Shown in pieces: positions 25,337 through 32,422 of a stretch of DNA of 44,447 nucleotides; position 1 is the stretch's first letter, and each line of letters opens with the position of its first letter. This stretch comes from a virus. Made by a program: the position numbers and the translations under genes. Under the pieces are notes generated by a model. That model was not told the origin of the DNA and made no database searches. It saw only the letters and a program-made list of their open reading frames with translations. The stretch lies in the IMG/VR virus record IMGVR_UViG_3300038856_000047, positions 1 to 44,447 of that record. The stretch is one strand, 5' to 3'.

Positions 25337-25738
25337 ATGAAAACCCTTTTCGCCCTCCCGCTCGTCGTCCTGCTGGCCGGATGCGCTGGCGGTATCAGCC
25401 CGACCGAAGTACTCAACAAGGTGAAAATAACCGGGCCGGGGCTGGAGCAGGGCAAGCGCGTGTTCGAGTTCGCAAACAATCAGGCGGGCATCCAGTGCTA
25501 TGACTATCTGGCGAAGCGCCGTGCCGAGCTTGACACGCTGTACAAGACACTGCCCCCAACCAAGGAGCGGGACAACGCCCTGCGGTTCGCCATAGACCAT
25601 TCAATTATCGAGATCGTCAAGGCGGTACGCAACGGCAGTTCCCCCGTTAATTTCCACTGCGGCGCGCTTTACGCTCAGGTCCGGACGAACACCGGCAATT
25701 TTGTGTCGATCGTCCGCAGGGTATTCCTAGGCATCTAA
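25337..25738 (+). CDS. Lipoprotein
   Basis: 133 residues. Signal peptide with lipobox (ALPLVVLLAGC, Cys17 region) then a soluble domain with two further cysteines (IQCYDYLAKRR, NFHCGALYAQ). Position after the holin candidate suggests an envelope role at lysis, for example outer-membrane disruption, but it is longer than a typical Rz1 o-spanin and not proline-rich. An exclusion lipoprotein is an alternative. Start at MKTLF chosen over the longer frame from 25292. Confidence 0.65.
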   Translation: MKTLFALPLVVLLAGCAGGISPTEVLNKVKITGPGLEQGKRVFEFANNQAGIQCYDYLAKRRAELDTLYKTLPPTKERDNALRFAIDHSIIEIVKAVRNGSSPVNFHCGALYAQVRTNTGNFVSIVRRVFLGI

Positions 25739-25740
25739 AC

Positions 25741-26013
25741 ATGGACGGCCTGACGCTTGACCGGCAGTCCTACGTCGCGGCCTACAAAGGCAACTCGACC
25801 CGGCTCGGCCTCAAGCAGCTCATGATCCTGGAGGCCCTCAACGACGGCGATTGCACCACCGACGAACTCAAGGACGCCGGCTGGCCGCACCGCGACGAGG
25901 GGCCGGCGCCCAACACCTTCCATGTGACGATGCACAACCTCCGAAACCGGCTTGAGCCGCTGCAACTGACAATCGTAACCGTGCGGCGAAAGAAAAGGAT
26001 AATCGAGGCATGA
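25741..26013 (+). CDS. Winged-helix DNA-binding protein
   Basis: 90 residues. Helices around LKQLMILEALNDGD, TTDELKDAGW and NTFHVTMHNLRNRLEPL followed by a beta hairpin (TIVTVRRKKRII) fit the OmpR/PhoB-type C-terminal winged helix. It has no receiver domain. Sequence is similar in layout to the protein at 33904. A regulator at the end of the late operon is unusual. The 3' end overlaps the next gene. Confidence 0.65.
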   Translation: MDGLTLDRQSYVAAYKGNSTRLGLKQLMILEALNDGDCTTDELKDAGWPHRDEGPAPNTFHVTMHNLRNRLEPLQLTIVTVRRKKRIIEA

Positions 26014-26276
26014 TCGGAAAATATATCCTGATGGCGATCATATTCACGGGCGCCGCACAGCCCCCAAGCCTGCGGCCTCAGCAGATAACGGTTGTCAATA
26101 CCAAGGAGTCGTGCGAGGCGCTAAGGGCTGTTCTGGTGAAAACCATCGGGGAAATCAAGGTCGATAATCAGCACCTGCAGAGCATCCATTTCCGGCTCTG
26201 GTGCCACCCCGATTACGCCTTTAACACAGAACCGCCGCGCCCGTACAGCACTACGCCGCCCGAGACGTATCCATAA
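26010..26276 (+). CDS. Small exported or membrane-anchored protein
   Basis: 88 residues. N-terminal hydrophobic segment KYILMAIIFTGAA acts as a signal or anchor; the mature part has two cysteines (KESCEALRAVL, LWCHPDYAF). Last gene of the plus late run; it faces the minus-strand early operon across only four bases with no terminator. Confidence 0.6.
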   Translation: MIGKYILMAIIFTGAAQPPSLRPQQITVVNTKESCEALRAVLVKTIGEIKVDNQHLQSIHFRLWCHPDYAFNTEPPRPYSTTPPETYP

Positions 26277-26280
26277 AGCG

Positions 26281-26457
26281 TCATTTCCTCAACCTCTCAA
26301 TTTCTGCCCACGCCTCCTCCAGCGCATTGCACAGGGCGGGGATGTCCTCAATTAGCGGTACAGCCGCCAGCATAGCAACGGAGATGGGGTGTTGGGCTTC
26401 CGTCGCCCGTTCCGCCCGCTCCTGCACGGCGCGTAGCTCGGCGGGGGTCATGCTCAT
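26281..26457 (-). CDS. Small hypothetical protein, end of early operon
   Basis: 58 residues, helical (MSMTPAELRAVQERAERATE, then ALCNALEEAWAEIERLRK). GGAGGT is 6 nt upstream. Start overlaps the preceding gene's stop. The last gene of the leftward early operon; no family recognised. Confidence 0.6.
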   Translation of the reverse strand: MSMTPAELRAVQERAERATEAQHPISVAMLAAVPLIEDIPALCNALEEAWAEIERLRK

Positions 26458-26942
26458 TGTGTACCTCCGGCCTGTTGGCCCATTGGCATGACGCGCAGCC
26501 CAAACTTCTCGGCAATCTGAAAGCGGACAGACAGCAGTCCTGCCGCCCCTTCTTTGTTGCCCTCATGCAGAGCTAATTCGACTGCGTCGAGAAGCGAGCA
26601 TAATTCAAGTGCCCATCTTTTATAATCAACATCGTCGTCCATCATCTTGACTCCGCGGCCGTCTTCGCGATGGTCATCCGGGTTTGTGAACGGCGCGGCG
26701 TGCCCCAAGTTTTCGCCTAGAATGATTTCCCGATAGACGTGTTCGACTGCTTTCAATATCGTTTCCTCGATATTTTCGGGATCACAGACATGCAGGAAAC
26801 GTGTAGAATCGGAACCGTCTCTATGTATCCAAACAGCGGGGCAGGTTGGCTCGGTTAAAGACGCGCAGATTTCAAGCGTCCAATCATCGCCGCTTTTCTC
26901 GTAAATTTTGTCCAGTTTTTTATAGATGCTTTCAAGATTCAT
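26454..26942 (-). CDS. Hypothetical early protein
   Basis: 162 residues. Starts MNLESIYKKLDKIYEK and has an acidic middle (MMDDDVDYKRWALELC) and a helical end. No catalytic motif recognised. Follows the HNH gene by four bases. Confidence 0.6.
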   Translation of the reverse strand: MNLESIYKKLDKIYEKSGDDWTLEICASLTEPTCPAVWIHRDGSDSTRFLHVCDPENIEETILKAVEHVYREIILGENLGHAAPFTNPDDHREDGRGVKMMDDDVDYKRWALELCSLLDAVELALHEGNKEGAAGLLSVRFQIAEKFGLRVMPMGQQAGGTQ

Positions 26943-26946
26943 CGCT

Positions 26947-27270
26947 TCAACTCTCCATTCCCGTCATCTTCGCCAAAGCCTTTTCCTTGGCGTTCAACTT
27001 TCGTTTGCGTAGCCCGTCCTGCTTGCGGATACGATTGACCTTGGCCCGGTCCTTCGCCTCTCTGGTTGTCTTGTCGATGTGGTGGCGGGGGAGGAGTGCC
27101 TGCAGATTGTCTGGCGTATCCTCGCCGCCAAGCCAGAGCGGGACGATGTGGTCGAAATGAACGTCGCGCGGATCGGTGAACTTCTCGCCGCAGGGACAGG
27201 CGCACTTGCCGTCCTGCCGAGCAATGATCTCGGCCTTGGTTTTGAGAGAAAAGCTGCGGCGGGTTGTCAT
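26947..27270 (-). CDS. HNH endonuclease
   Basis: 107 residues. An HNH core with CACPCGEKF, DHIVPLWLGGED (D40-H41), NLQALL at N55 and HHIDKT, a standard beta-beta-alpha metal finger. Cuts DNA. In phages such proteins assist packaging or recombination, or are free-standing homing enzymes. Here it sits in the recombination cluster, so a role there is possible. Start at MTTRR (27270), overlapping the NinB stop. Confidence 0.85.
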   Translation of the reverse strand: MTTRRSFSLKTKAEIIARQDGKCACPCGEKFTDPRDVHFDHIVPLWLGGEDTPDNLQALLPRHHIDKTTREAKDRAKVNRIRKQDGLRKRKLNAKEKALAKMTGMES

Positions 27271-27656
27271 GCCACCCTCTGCTGTTCTTCCGGCAGGGTC
27301 AGGTAGACGCCCATATCCCCCACCAGCCTGCGATAAATCCGGTCCATGAAATCCTGCATTTCCTGCTTGGTCAGATCGGACGTTGAGCGCCGCTCGTAGG
27401 CCACGCCATCGAGCACAATCCGCTTTTTCGGACAGTCGCATATCTCCTTGACCACCTCGGCCATGTCGTCCTTGTCGTAGCCGCAGTGTTGTCCGGCTTC
27501 CTCCATCCATTTCCAGAACAGCGCGTTCTGCGACAGGCTGCGCCGTTGTGCCGGCCGCTTGACCGTCACCCGCCATGGCCTCGACAGATCGAGCGCCTTG
27601 ATGAAGGCGATCAACTGCGCCCGGTCGGCGTCGGTGACGAGGGGGATGGGTTTCAT
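27267..27656 (-). CDS. ninB: NinB-like recombination protein
   Basis: 129 residues. RRSLSQNALFWKWMEEAGQH and the following CGYDKDDMAEVVKEIC fit the NinB (YbcN) family of single-strand DNA-binding recombination mediators. Located next to SSB and an ERF-type annealing protein, which together form a single-strand annealing recombination set. Overlaps neighbours on both sides. Confidence 0.85.
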   Translation of the reverse strand: MKPIPLVTDADRAQLIAFIKALDLSRPWRVTVKRPAQRRSLSQNALFWKWMEEAGQHCGYDKDDMAEVVKEICDCPKKRIVLDGVAYERRSTSDLTKQEMQDFMDRIYRRLVGDMGVYLTLPEEQQRVA

Positions 27657-28093
27657 CAGAACGGGATGCTATCGTTCAGATCTCCCCCGCCCGTAGCTGC
27701 GTTCTGAGCGGCCTTCTCCTCTTCGGGCTCGTGGGTATCGGAAACAGCGTCAAGCGCCTGTAGCACCCCCTTAAACGGCGATATGACAACTTCCGTGCTG
27801 TATTTCTCTGTGCCGGACTGGTCGGTCCATTTCCGCGTCTGGATTTTGCCCTCGATATAGACCTTCGAGCCTTTCTTGAGGTATTTTTCCGCGAAGGCGA
27901 CGGCGTTTTTGTCGAACACCACTACCCGGTGCCACTCCGTCTTTTCCTTCCGCTCGCCGGTGTTCTTGTCTTTCCACGATTCCGAGGTGGCGATAGACAG
28001 GTTGGCAACTGGGCTGCCGTCCTGCAGGGTGCGGATTTCCGGGTCTCGCCCAAGATTGCCTATCAACATCGCGCGGTTTAAACTTGCACTCAT
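27656..28093 (-). CDS. ssb: Single-stranded DNA-binding protein
   Basis: 145 residues. OB-fold start MLIGNLGRDPEIR, central TEWHRVVVFDKNA and YIEGKIQTRKW match bacterial-type SSB. The acidic C-terminal tip (DLNDSIPF) is the peptide that recruits host repair and replication proteins. Protects single strands in replication and annealing recombination. Start overlaps the upstream HNH stop. Confidence 0.93.
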   Translation of the reverse strand: MSASLNRAMLIGNLGRDPEIRTLQDGSPVANLSIATSESWKDKNTGERKEKTEWHRVVVFDKNAVAFAEKYLKKGSKVYIEGKIQTRKWTDQSGTEKYSTEVVISPFKGVLQALDAVSDTHEPEEEKAAQNAATGGGDLNDSIPF

Positions 28094-28602
28094 TTAGGGA
28101 CTCCTTTTCGGATAGCGTCTTCGCGTCGGTGAAGGCGTGTATGTCCTGCTCGTGTTAAAAGAGCTAAATTATCGGGGGAATTGTTTCGCCGGTCCCCATC
28201 AATATGATGGACACATTCATCAGGAAGGATATGTCGCCCGATACGTTTTTCCATCAAAACAACGTGGACGAGTCGCCCTTTATTCGGCCCACGGGTGAAT
28301 TCAACATAACCATTTGGCTTAACAGATGTGCCACGAGCGTTCGCGTCGGCCCATTTAATACGGGCATTGCGAATATTGTTTTTCCACGCGGTCGTAAAAT
28401 GCCTCGTTTTTCCGAGCGCGTGTTGTCCCAAAACATCGCGGCGGAGGCGGACCCCCTCGGCGCGCGAGCGCATTTCGACACCGGCGTGTACTAAAATGCC
28501 GCGAACGCGACTTCGGGGATAGGACATAAGAGCAGCAATTTGAGGTATGCTTTTTTTATCCTCTACATACAGCCCAATTACCTTGTTTACCGAACCTGCC
28601 AT
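28090..28602 (-). CDS. HNH homing endonuclease (HNH_3 type)
   Basis: 170 residues. N-terminal HTH-like part (IPQIAALMSYPRSRVRGILV) and C-terminal HNH core: CVHHIDGDRRNNSPDNLALL with H132-H133, then HTRLHRR. Typical of free-standing homing nucleases. It lies between ssb and erf, a usual insertion point. Overlap with ssb suggests it has become part of the operon. Confidence 0.8.
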   Translation of the reverse strand: MAGSVNKVIGLYVEDKKSIPQIAALMSYPRSRVRGILVHAGVEMRSRAEGVRLRRDVLGQHALGKTRHFTTAWKNNIRNARIKWADANARGTSVKPNGYVEFTRGPNKGRLVHVVLMEKRIGRHILPDECVHHIDGDRRNNSPDNLALLTRAGHTRLHRREDAIRKGVPK

Positions 28603-28659
28603 TTGATTCTCCTAATAATCCAGTGAATGCACCGTTTCCAGTGCTTCACGTTCCGTTTT

Positions 28660-29367
28660 CTATCCTGCGTCGAGCGGGGTTGTGCTGAGCGCATCCTTTT
28701 TCATCTGGATGCGCGAGACAAAATAGTCTCTTGTGGCGTCAGGTACTGCCATAAGCATCTTCTTGTTGGCGGCCTGCAAAGCATCCACGGCGGCTTCCGT
28801 CGGGGCGGCGTCGATTTGGTCGCGGAATTGGTTGGCCCACGCCTCGACGGCGGTAGCTTCTGCTTTCTTTGCTACCTCGATGTCTTTGGTGTTCGGTGCT
28901 TCGGCGATATGTTCGACGCCGCCCGCCTCAATGTCGTCGGCGGAATTCAACATCAGGATTTTCAGATACGCATACTTGACAGCGTAGCTCAGAGCTTTAC
29001 CAGGCCCCTTGTCCGTATTGTCCACACCGAAACCGATGGTCTGGACCGACACCCGGTCGTCGGGGTTGTCGATATTGATGAAGTCAGTATTAACGACCAG
29101 CGTAACCCGGTTCCCATTGGTTTCATGCGATACAACGGTGGGCTGAACGGCGATGCCGTATTTAACGAACGGCGTTCTCACGGTTGCCGAAACCATGTCG
29201 TGTGAGATATAATCAAACTCACCGACTTTGCGCCCGTCTTTTTTGATCTCCTGTGTCTTGTCCTTGTCGATATGGCCGATTTCGGACATCACCGCGTTAA
29301 GGCGGCGGTATATCGACCAAGTGGTATCCCGCGCGAACGCCGGAGTTCCGTTATTGCTGTCAGCCAT
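28660..29367 (-). CDS. erf: ERF-family single-strand annealing protein
   Basis: 235 residues. The N-terminal core (SIYRRLNAVMSEIGHIDKDK, FDYISHDMVSATVRTPF, GPGKALSYAVKYAYLKILML and DDIEAG) is characteristic of the ERF superfamily. Anneals complementary single strands in recombination-dependent replication. AAGGA precedes the ATG, and the coding start overlaps the end of the upstream gene by 79 nt. C-terminal helical tail is variable. Confidence 0.88.
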   Translation of the reverse strand: MADSNNGTPAFARDTTWSIYRRLNAVMSEIGHIDKDKTQEIKKDGRKVGEFDYISHDMVSATVRTPFVKYGIAVQPTVVSHETNGNRVTLVVNTDFINIDNPDDRVSVQTIGFGVDNTDKGPGKALSYAVKYAYLKILMLNSADDIEAGGVEHIAEAPNTKDIEVAKKAEATAVEAWANQFRDQIDAAPTEAAVDALQAANKKMLMAVPDATRDYFVSRIQMKKDALSTTPLDAG

Positions 29368-29618
29368 TCGTGTTCATCCTTTGTGATTTCGCGTCCATAC
29401 AGCCAAACGCTGTCGAGTGGGACTTCGGTAGGCCCGATAAACGCCGCCAATCGTGGTGAGCGGTCAAGCACCTCGCCGGTGTCGGGGTCCATCGGGATCG
29501 TTTCCTTGATGCGTGCAGGAACCCAAGGCCCGCGTCGGTACGCCCGGAGTTTGAAATATCCAGGGCGGGGCCGGTTGATGAACTTATCCGCAAATTCATC
29601 CACGGGGCCTCGTTGCAT
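29289..29618 (-). CDS. Hypothetical early protein
   Basis: 109 residues, beginning MQRGPVDEFADKFI, rich in Arg and Pro. It contains DTGEVLDRSPRLAAFIGPTE and ends in a basic tail. It overlaps the erf start by 79 nt and the 41-codon gene upstream by 23 nt, longer than usual overlaps here; the start may be further downstream. No family recognised. Confidence 0.5.
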   Translation of the reverse strand: MQRGPVDEFADKFINRPRPGYFKLRAYRRGPWVPARIKETIPMDPDTGEVLDRSPRLAAFIGPTEVPLDSVWLYGREITKDEHEWLTAITELRRSRGIPLGRYTAALTR

Positions 29619-29721
29619 CCTTCATATGCGCGGCCAGTTGCCATAACCGGAACGGTACGGGTGGCTTACGGCGGCGCGGGAACAGCCAGTGGCGCAGGCG
29701 GGTGAGGAGCGGGCGGCGCAT
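29596..29721 (-). CDS. Tiny basic protein
   Basis: 41 residues, strongly basic (MRRPLLTRLRHWLFPRRRKP). Its ATG overlaps the upstream stop as TGATG, the same junction type as its neighbours. Possibly membrane-associating through an amphipathic helix; no known family. Confidence 0.45.
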   Translation of the reverse strand: MRRPLLTRLRHWLFPRRRKPPVPFRLWQLAAHMKDATRPRG

Positions 29722-30071
29722 CACGCGGCCTTCCGCTTTTTCACCGGCATTGCCGCTGGCAAAAGATCCGCCTCGACCAGTAGTTCGCAAGTCAGTTCTC
29801 CAGCGCGCGTCAGGCGGTATACCCACGGAGCGGTGGCGACTTTCTTGCTCGGAGAAACATCGTTATAATGTTCCACCAGCCCGCGTCGTTTGAGCGCGTG
29901 AGCGATAGGGACGGCATAACTGTTCACCCGCGCACTGACGGGCACAGGGGAATTTCCCCCATTAAAGCATCGTCCAAAATCTCGGATTAAACCAAGCCCT
30001 TCGATCATGTGACGCGAGAGCGTCATGTTGAACGCGACGGACTGGACGTAATTTGCGAAGTGGCTGTTCAT
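29721..30071 (-). CDS. Hypothetical early protein, possibly DNA-binding
   Basis: 116 residues. The C-terminal part (IAHALKRRGLVEHYNDV, YRLTRAGELTCELL) has the look of a winged-helix repressor fragment, with helix-turn-helix then LTxxGxx. Start at MNSHFANY fits the TGATG overlap with the upstream mini-gene. Function unknown. Confidence 0.5.
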   Translation of the reverse strand: MNSHFANYVQSVAFNMTLSRHMIEGLGLIRDFGRCFNGGNSPVPVSARVNSYAVPIAHALKRRGLVEHYNDVSPSKKVATAPWVYRLTRAGELTCELLVEADLLPAAMPVKKRKAA

Positions 30072-30154
30072 CACACCAGCACTCCCGCAATCACCAGCGC
30101 GGCGGTGATCCACAGAAGCACGGCAAGGGCAGCTTGGTCTGTGGTTAAGGTCAT
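30071..30154 (-). CDS. 27-residue membrane peptide
   Basis: MTLTTDQAALAVLLWITAAL then VIAGVLV: a single hydrophobic helix with a short polar start. A very strong ribosome site (AGGAGGAA, 8 nt upstream) and TGATG coupling to the next gene make it credible. May target the inner membrane as a small regulator or toxin-like peptide; function unknown. Confidence 0.55.
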   Translation of the reverse strand: MTLTTDQAALAVLLWITAALVIAGVLV

Positions 30155-30157
30155 GGC

Positions 30158-30679
30158 CTATTCCTCCTGTTCAATCGGGCTATCGGACGGCGGGCCGTCG
30201 CTGCGTGAGAACACAGCCACCTCGGCAGCACCGGCTTCGCGGCACATGGACGCGGCGGTGTGGGCGCGGGCTTTGGCGAGGATTTTGCAGGCATCAGGTA
30301 GGGCGCGCTGCATGGCGTAAACAGTCCCCCACGTCTTGTCGCCATACGCTCGTATTACGGCGTTCAACGCGTTGGTCAGTTCCCCGATCAGCGCGTCCTT
30401 CGCCCGGAGCTGTGCGGCGTGGTATTGGGCTGCTTCTGCTGACCGCAAATTGGCATCTTGGTATTGGGCGAGTTCAGACAGGCGCACATATTCAATGCCA
30501 TCAACTTCAATACCGCGCGGAATAAGCCTAACGACATATTGGTGTTCCTCCGCGCGGTAATTACGCACGGCATCGCCGTTAGCCGGCGGGAGAGGTAAAC
30601 ACACGTCATGCCGACAGCCGTTAGAGCACTTCGGGTCCGGGCAGATAGCGCGGGTTTTTGGTGAACAGGGTATTTTCAT
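30158..30679 (-). CDS. Cys-rich N-terminal hypothetical protein
   Basis: 173 residues. Starts MKIPCSPKTRAICPDPKC with further NGCRHDVCLPL, a possible zinc-binding segment with six cysteines, followed by a helical region (AAQYHAAQLRAKDALIGELT) with coiled-coil character. AGGAGG abuts the ATG at 30679, so the ribosome spacing is tight; the longer frame to 30766 is a shadow. Confidence 0.55.
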   Translation of the reverse strand: MKIPCSPKTRAICPDPKCSNGCRHDVCLPLPPANGDAVRNYRAEEHQYVVRLIPRGIEVDGIEYVRLSELAQYQDANLRSAEAAQYHAAQLRAKDALIGELTNALNAVIRAYGDKTWGTVYAMQRALPDACKILAKARAHTAASMCREAGAAEVAVFSRSDGPPSDSPIEQEE

Positions 30680-30840
30680 CCTCCTGCCTCTCGGTTTTCC
30701 GCCTTCATGATGTACGGGTCGTCTTCGTTGTGCCGGTTGGCCAGCGCACGGTAATGGGCTCGCCACAGGCCCGGCCTGATGGCGCGGCTCAGTTCCGCCA
30801 GTTCCTCGGGTGTGAGCTTGATGTCGCGCGGGTCAGCCAT
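30676..30840 (-). CDS. Small hypothetical protein
   Basis: 54 residues starting MADPRDIKLTPEEL, helical and charged. Its start is within the repeated junction sequence GAGAAGCGTGATGGCTGA shared with two other gene borders. Its stop overlaps the next ATG. Confidence 0.55.
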   Translation of the reverse strand: MADPRDIKLTPEELAELSRAIRPGLWRAHYRALANRHNEDDPYIMKAENREAGG

Positions 30841-31045
30841 CACGCTTCTCCCATGTTTCCAATCCGTCATTCGTTTCCGCGTCACAGCAGCCCTTACAAC
30901 AATTTGGTGCCCCGCATTGCGGACAGTCGATAATGATGGTCGTTTCCCCGCAATACGGGCACGGTTCGCTGTCCTCATAAGACCGCGGAGCCACGGCATA
31001 GGGTGGCCGGGGTTTGCCGCTCCATCTGTCGATACGGTTAGCCAT
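30833..31045 (-). CDS. Zinc-ribbon protein, Lar-like candidate
   Basis: 70 residues. CPYCGE, CPQCGAPNCCKGCC and the C-terminal AETNDGLETWEKRDG resemble the restriction-alleviation protein Lar family, whose members have two CxxC knuckles and a terminal xxAWNxR helix. If so it would weaken type I restriction of host. The extra cysteines are unusual. Start at MANRID in the repeated junction. Confidence 0.55.
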   Translation of the reverse strand: MANRIDRWSGKPRPPYAVAPRSYEDSEPCPYCGETTIIIDCPQCGAPNCCKGCCDAETNDGLETWEKRDG

Positions 31046-31406
31046 CACGCTTCTCCCCCTCGGCAAGCATGGCGTCGGCAATTTTATAGACATATTCCGC
31101 GTCATCCTCTGAATTGAACCGCAGATGGTTGGTGGGGTTAGCTACGAGGCCCGCCAACGCTTGTCCTGCGAACCAGTCACGAAGCGACATGCCGGGGCAA
31201 AACGTTTGGTTCCAGTCTCCGTGCATTTCGTCGCGTGTCTGTTCGCACGGAAACGCCGGGCCACCATCGTTGCGCTTGTCAGCCATCACGCTTTTCCCTC
31301 TCGGCTCCCCAGTGCTGATGAACTGGCGGCTATGTCTGTTGCCGAAAGCGTCTGTTTCCCAAACAATGCGCCACGGCCCCGACGTATGCTTTGTCTCAGC
31401 CATCAC
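31038..31406 (-). CDS. Fused small early protein with internal start
   Basis: 122 residues if read from 31406. The N-terminal 40 residues (AETKHTSGPWRIVWETDAFG) look like a separate short phage protein; from 31286 a second unit begins (MADKRNDGGPAFPCEQT, then GMSLRDWFAGQALAGL), a widespread short phage protein. Both starts have ribosome sites, and the second is preceded by the repeated junction motif, here in frame, so two genes may be joined into one or translated separately. Confidence 0.6.
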   Translation of the reverse strand: MMAETKHTSGPWRIVWETDAFGNRHSRQFISTGEPRGKSVMADKRNDGGPAFPCEQTRDEMHGDWNQTFCPGMSLRDWFAGQALAGLVANPTNHLRFNSEDDAEYVYKIADAMLAEGEKRDG

Positions 31407-31741
31407 CGCGGCTCCTTGGTTTTCCGTTTCGGGGTAGCTGGCTCAAGGATGGACGGAATAGTGTCAAGCCATTCCGCCGCCTTGCGGAGTTCGCCCGCAA
31501 CGCCGTTGAAGGTCCGGTCAGCGGCGGTCAGTTTGTCGATGAGCTGCCACATCGGATCGATGGGGATTTCGGTTCCAATGCCGAAAAGGTCATCATCTGT
31601 AGGCCTTGGACGCCCCGCTTTTTCTGCGTCGTAATTCAGGTTCCAGAGCGACGAATGCCCCATAAGTTGAGCAATTTCGTTCTTGGTCATCTCGACCAAA
31701 ACATGTCGAAGGTCCGTATTGGCTATAATCTTTGCCATCAC
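31403..31741 (-). CDS. Hypothetical early protein
   Basis: 112 residues from 31741 (or 31738). Starts MAKIIANTDLRHVLVEMTK, with FGIGTEIPIDPMWQLIDKL in the centre and a basic Pro/Lys end. A ribosome site AGGAGC with CGCGGTG precedes the ATG, the same junction as at 31406. No family recognised. Confidence 0.55.
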   Translation of the reverse strand: MMAKIIANTDLRHVLVEMTKNEIAQLMGHSSLWNLNYDAEKAGRPRPTDDDLFGIGTEIPIDPMWQLIDKLTAADRTFNGVAGELRKAAEWLDTIPSILEPATPKRKTKEPR

Positions 31742-32094
31742 CGCGGCTCCTGCCTGATGGTCAGCGTATTCGGGGCGGCATGACCGGACGGGCCGATCTC
31801 CTTGCCGATGATCTTCCCGCCGATGACAGGCCCGGCGATGTTGCCGAGCACGCCAACGCCGACTTCGATAACGGAAGGCGATACGTGCAGGCCGGCGTTA
31901 ATGGTCTGGTTCGGATTGCCGCACCTGTGATACCGCCAGCCCAGCGGACGCCGGGTAGCGACATCCACGTCGGGCGTAATGGTGGTCAGGCACACGTCAA
32001 CGTTTTCGCGCTCCTGGTAGGTGGCGACGGTCGCGCCGCCGGTCGTGCAGGCAGAGGCCAGCAGGGCGGCGGTGAGGGTGAGAATGCGTTTCAT
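31738..32094 (-). CDS. Early lipoprotein
   Basis: 118 residues. Signal peptide with lipobox (MKRILTLTAALLASACTTGG, Cys16). The mature part has two more cysteines and a Gly/Ile/Val-rich stretch (VIEVGVGVLGNIAGPVIGG) like a glycine-zipper that may insert in a membrane. Lipoproteins made early often guard against superinfection. Start at the ATGA overlap with the next lipoprotein; the frame extends to 32322 but without support. Confidence 0.65.
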   Translation of the reverse strand: MKRILTLTAALLASACTTGGATVATYQERENVDVCLTTITPDVDVATRRPLGWRYHRCGNPNQTINAGLHVSPSVIEVGVGVLGNIAGPVIGGKIIGKEIGPSGHAAPNTLTIRQEPR

Positions 32095-32309
32095 TGGGAT
32101 TCTCCTTTGAAGGGTGTTGCCAACCGCTTTTCGGAAACGACGCAGAGTGTCCATGTGTATTCCCACCAGCCGCCGATTTTTGTCCATTGATAGCCGGTGA
32201 TTTCGCGCAACTCGCAGGGCTTGGGCGGCGTGGGGTCGCTTGCCCCGCACCCCGTCAGCAACGGCCCGAGCAGCAGGGCGGCGGCGATGATGGTTAGGGT
32301 GCGTTTCAT
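32091..32309 (-). CDS. Early lipoprotein, paralogue at signal peptide
   Basis: 72 residues. Signal peptide and lipobox MKRTLTIIAAALLLGPLLTG followed by C21. The mature domain has further cysteines (KPCELREIT, TLCVVSEK). The N-terminus matches the adjacent lipoprotein (MKRxLT). Possible superinfection-exclusion or envelope factor by analogy with T5 Llp-type proteins; not proven. Confidence 0.65.
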   Translation of the reverse strand: MKRTLTIIAAALLLGPLLTGCGASDPTPPKPCELREITGYQWTKIGGWWEYTWTLCVVSEKRLATPFKGESQ

Positions 32310-32323
32310 CGTCTTCTCCCATC

Positions 32324-32418
32324 GGGCGGCGAGCCGGAGTCCGTTAGCCCGCCGCCCATTGAGTAACCCGCTTGCGAAGCGGGGCAGGGCGTTATGCCCC
32401 TACCGGCCGGGGCCGGGT
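32324..32418 (-). promoter_or_regulatory. Cluster of four hairpins with overlapping arms
   Basis: Perfect inverted repeats line up without a gene: GGGCGGCG/CGCCGCCC (32324-32331 and 32350-32357), CCCGCTT/AAGCGGG (32367-32373 and 32377-32383), GGGGCA/TGCCCC (32381-32386 and 32395-32400) and CCGGCC/GGCCGG (32403-32408 and 32411-32416). The second and third share bases 32381-32383, so they cannot form together, as in attenuators. Located between the first early gene and the lipoproteins. No long T-tract. Confidence 0.55.
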
Positions 32419-32422
32419 TGGT

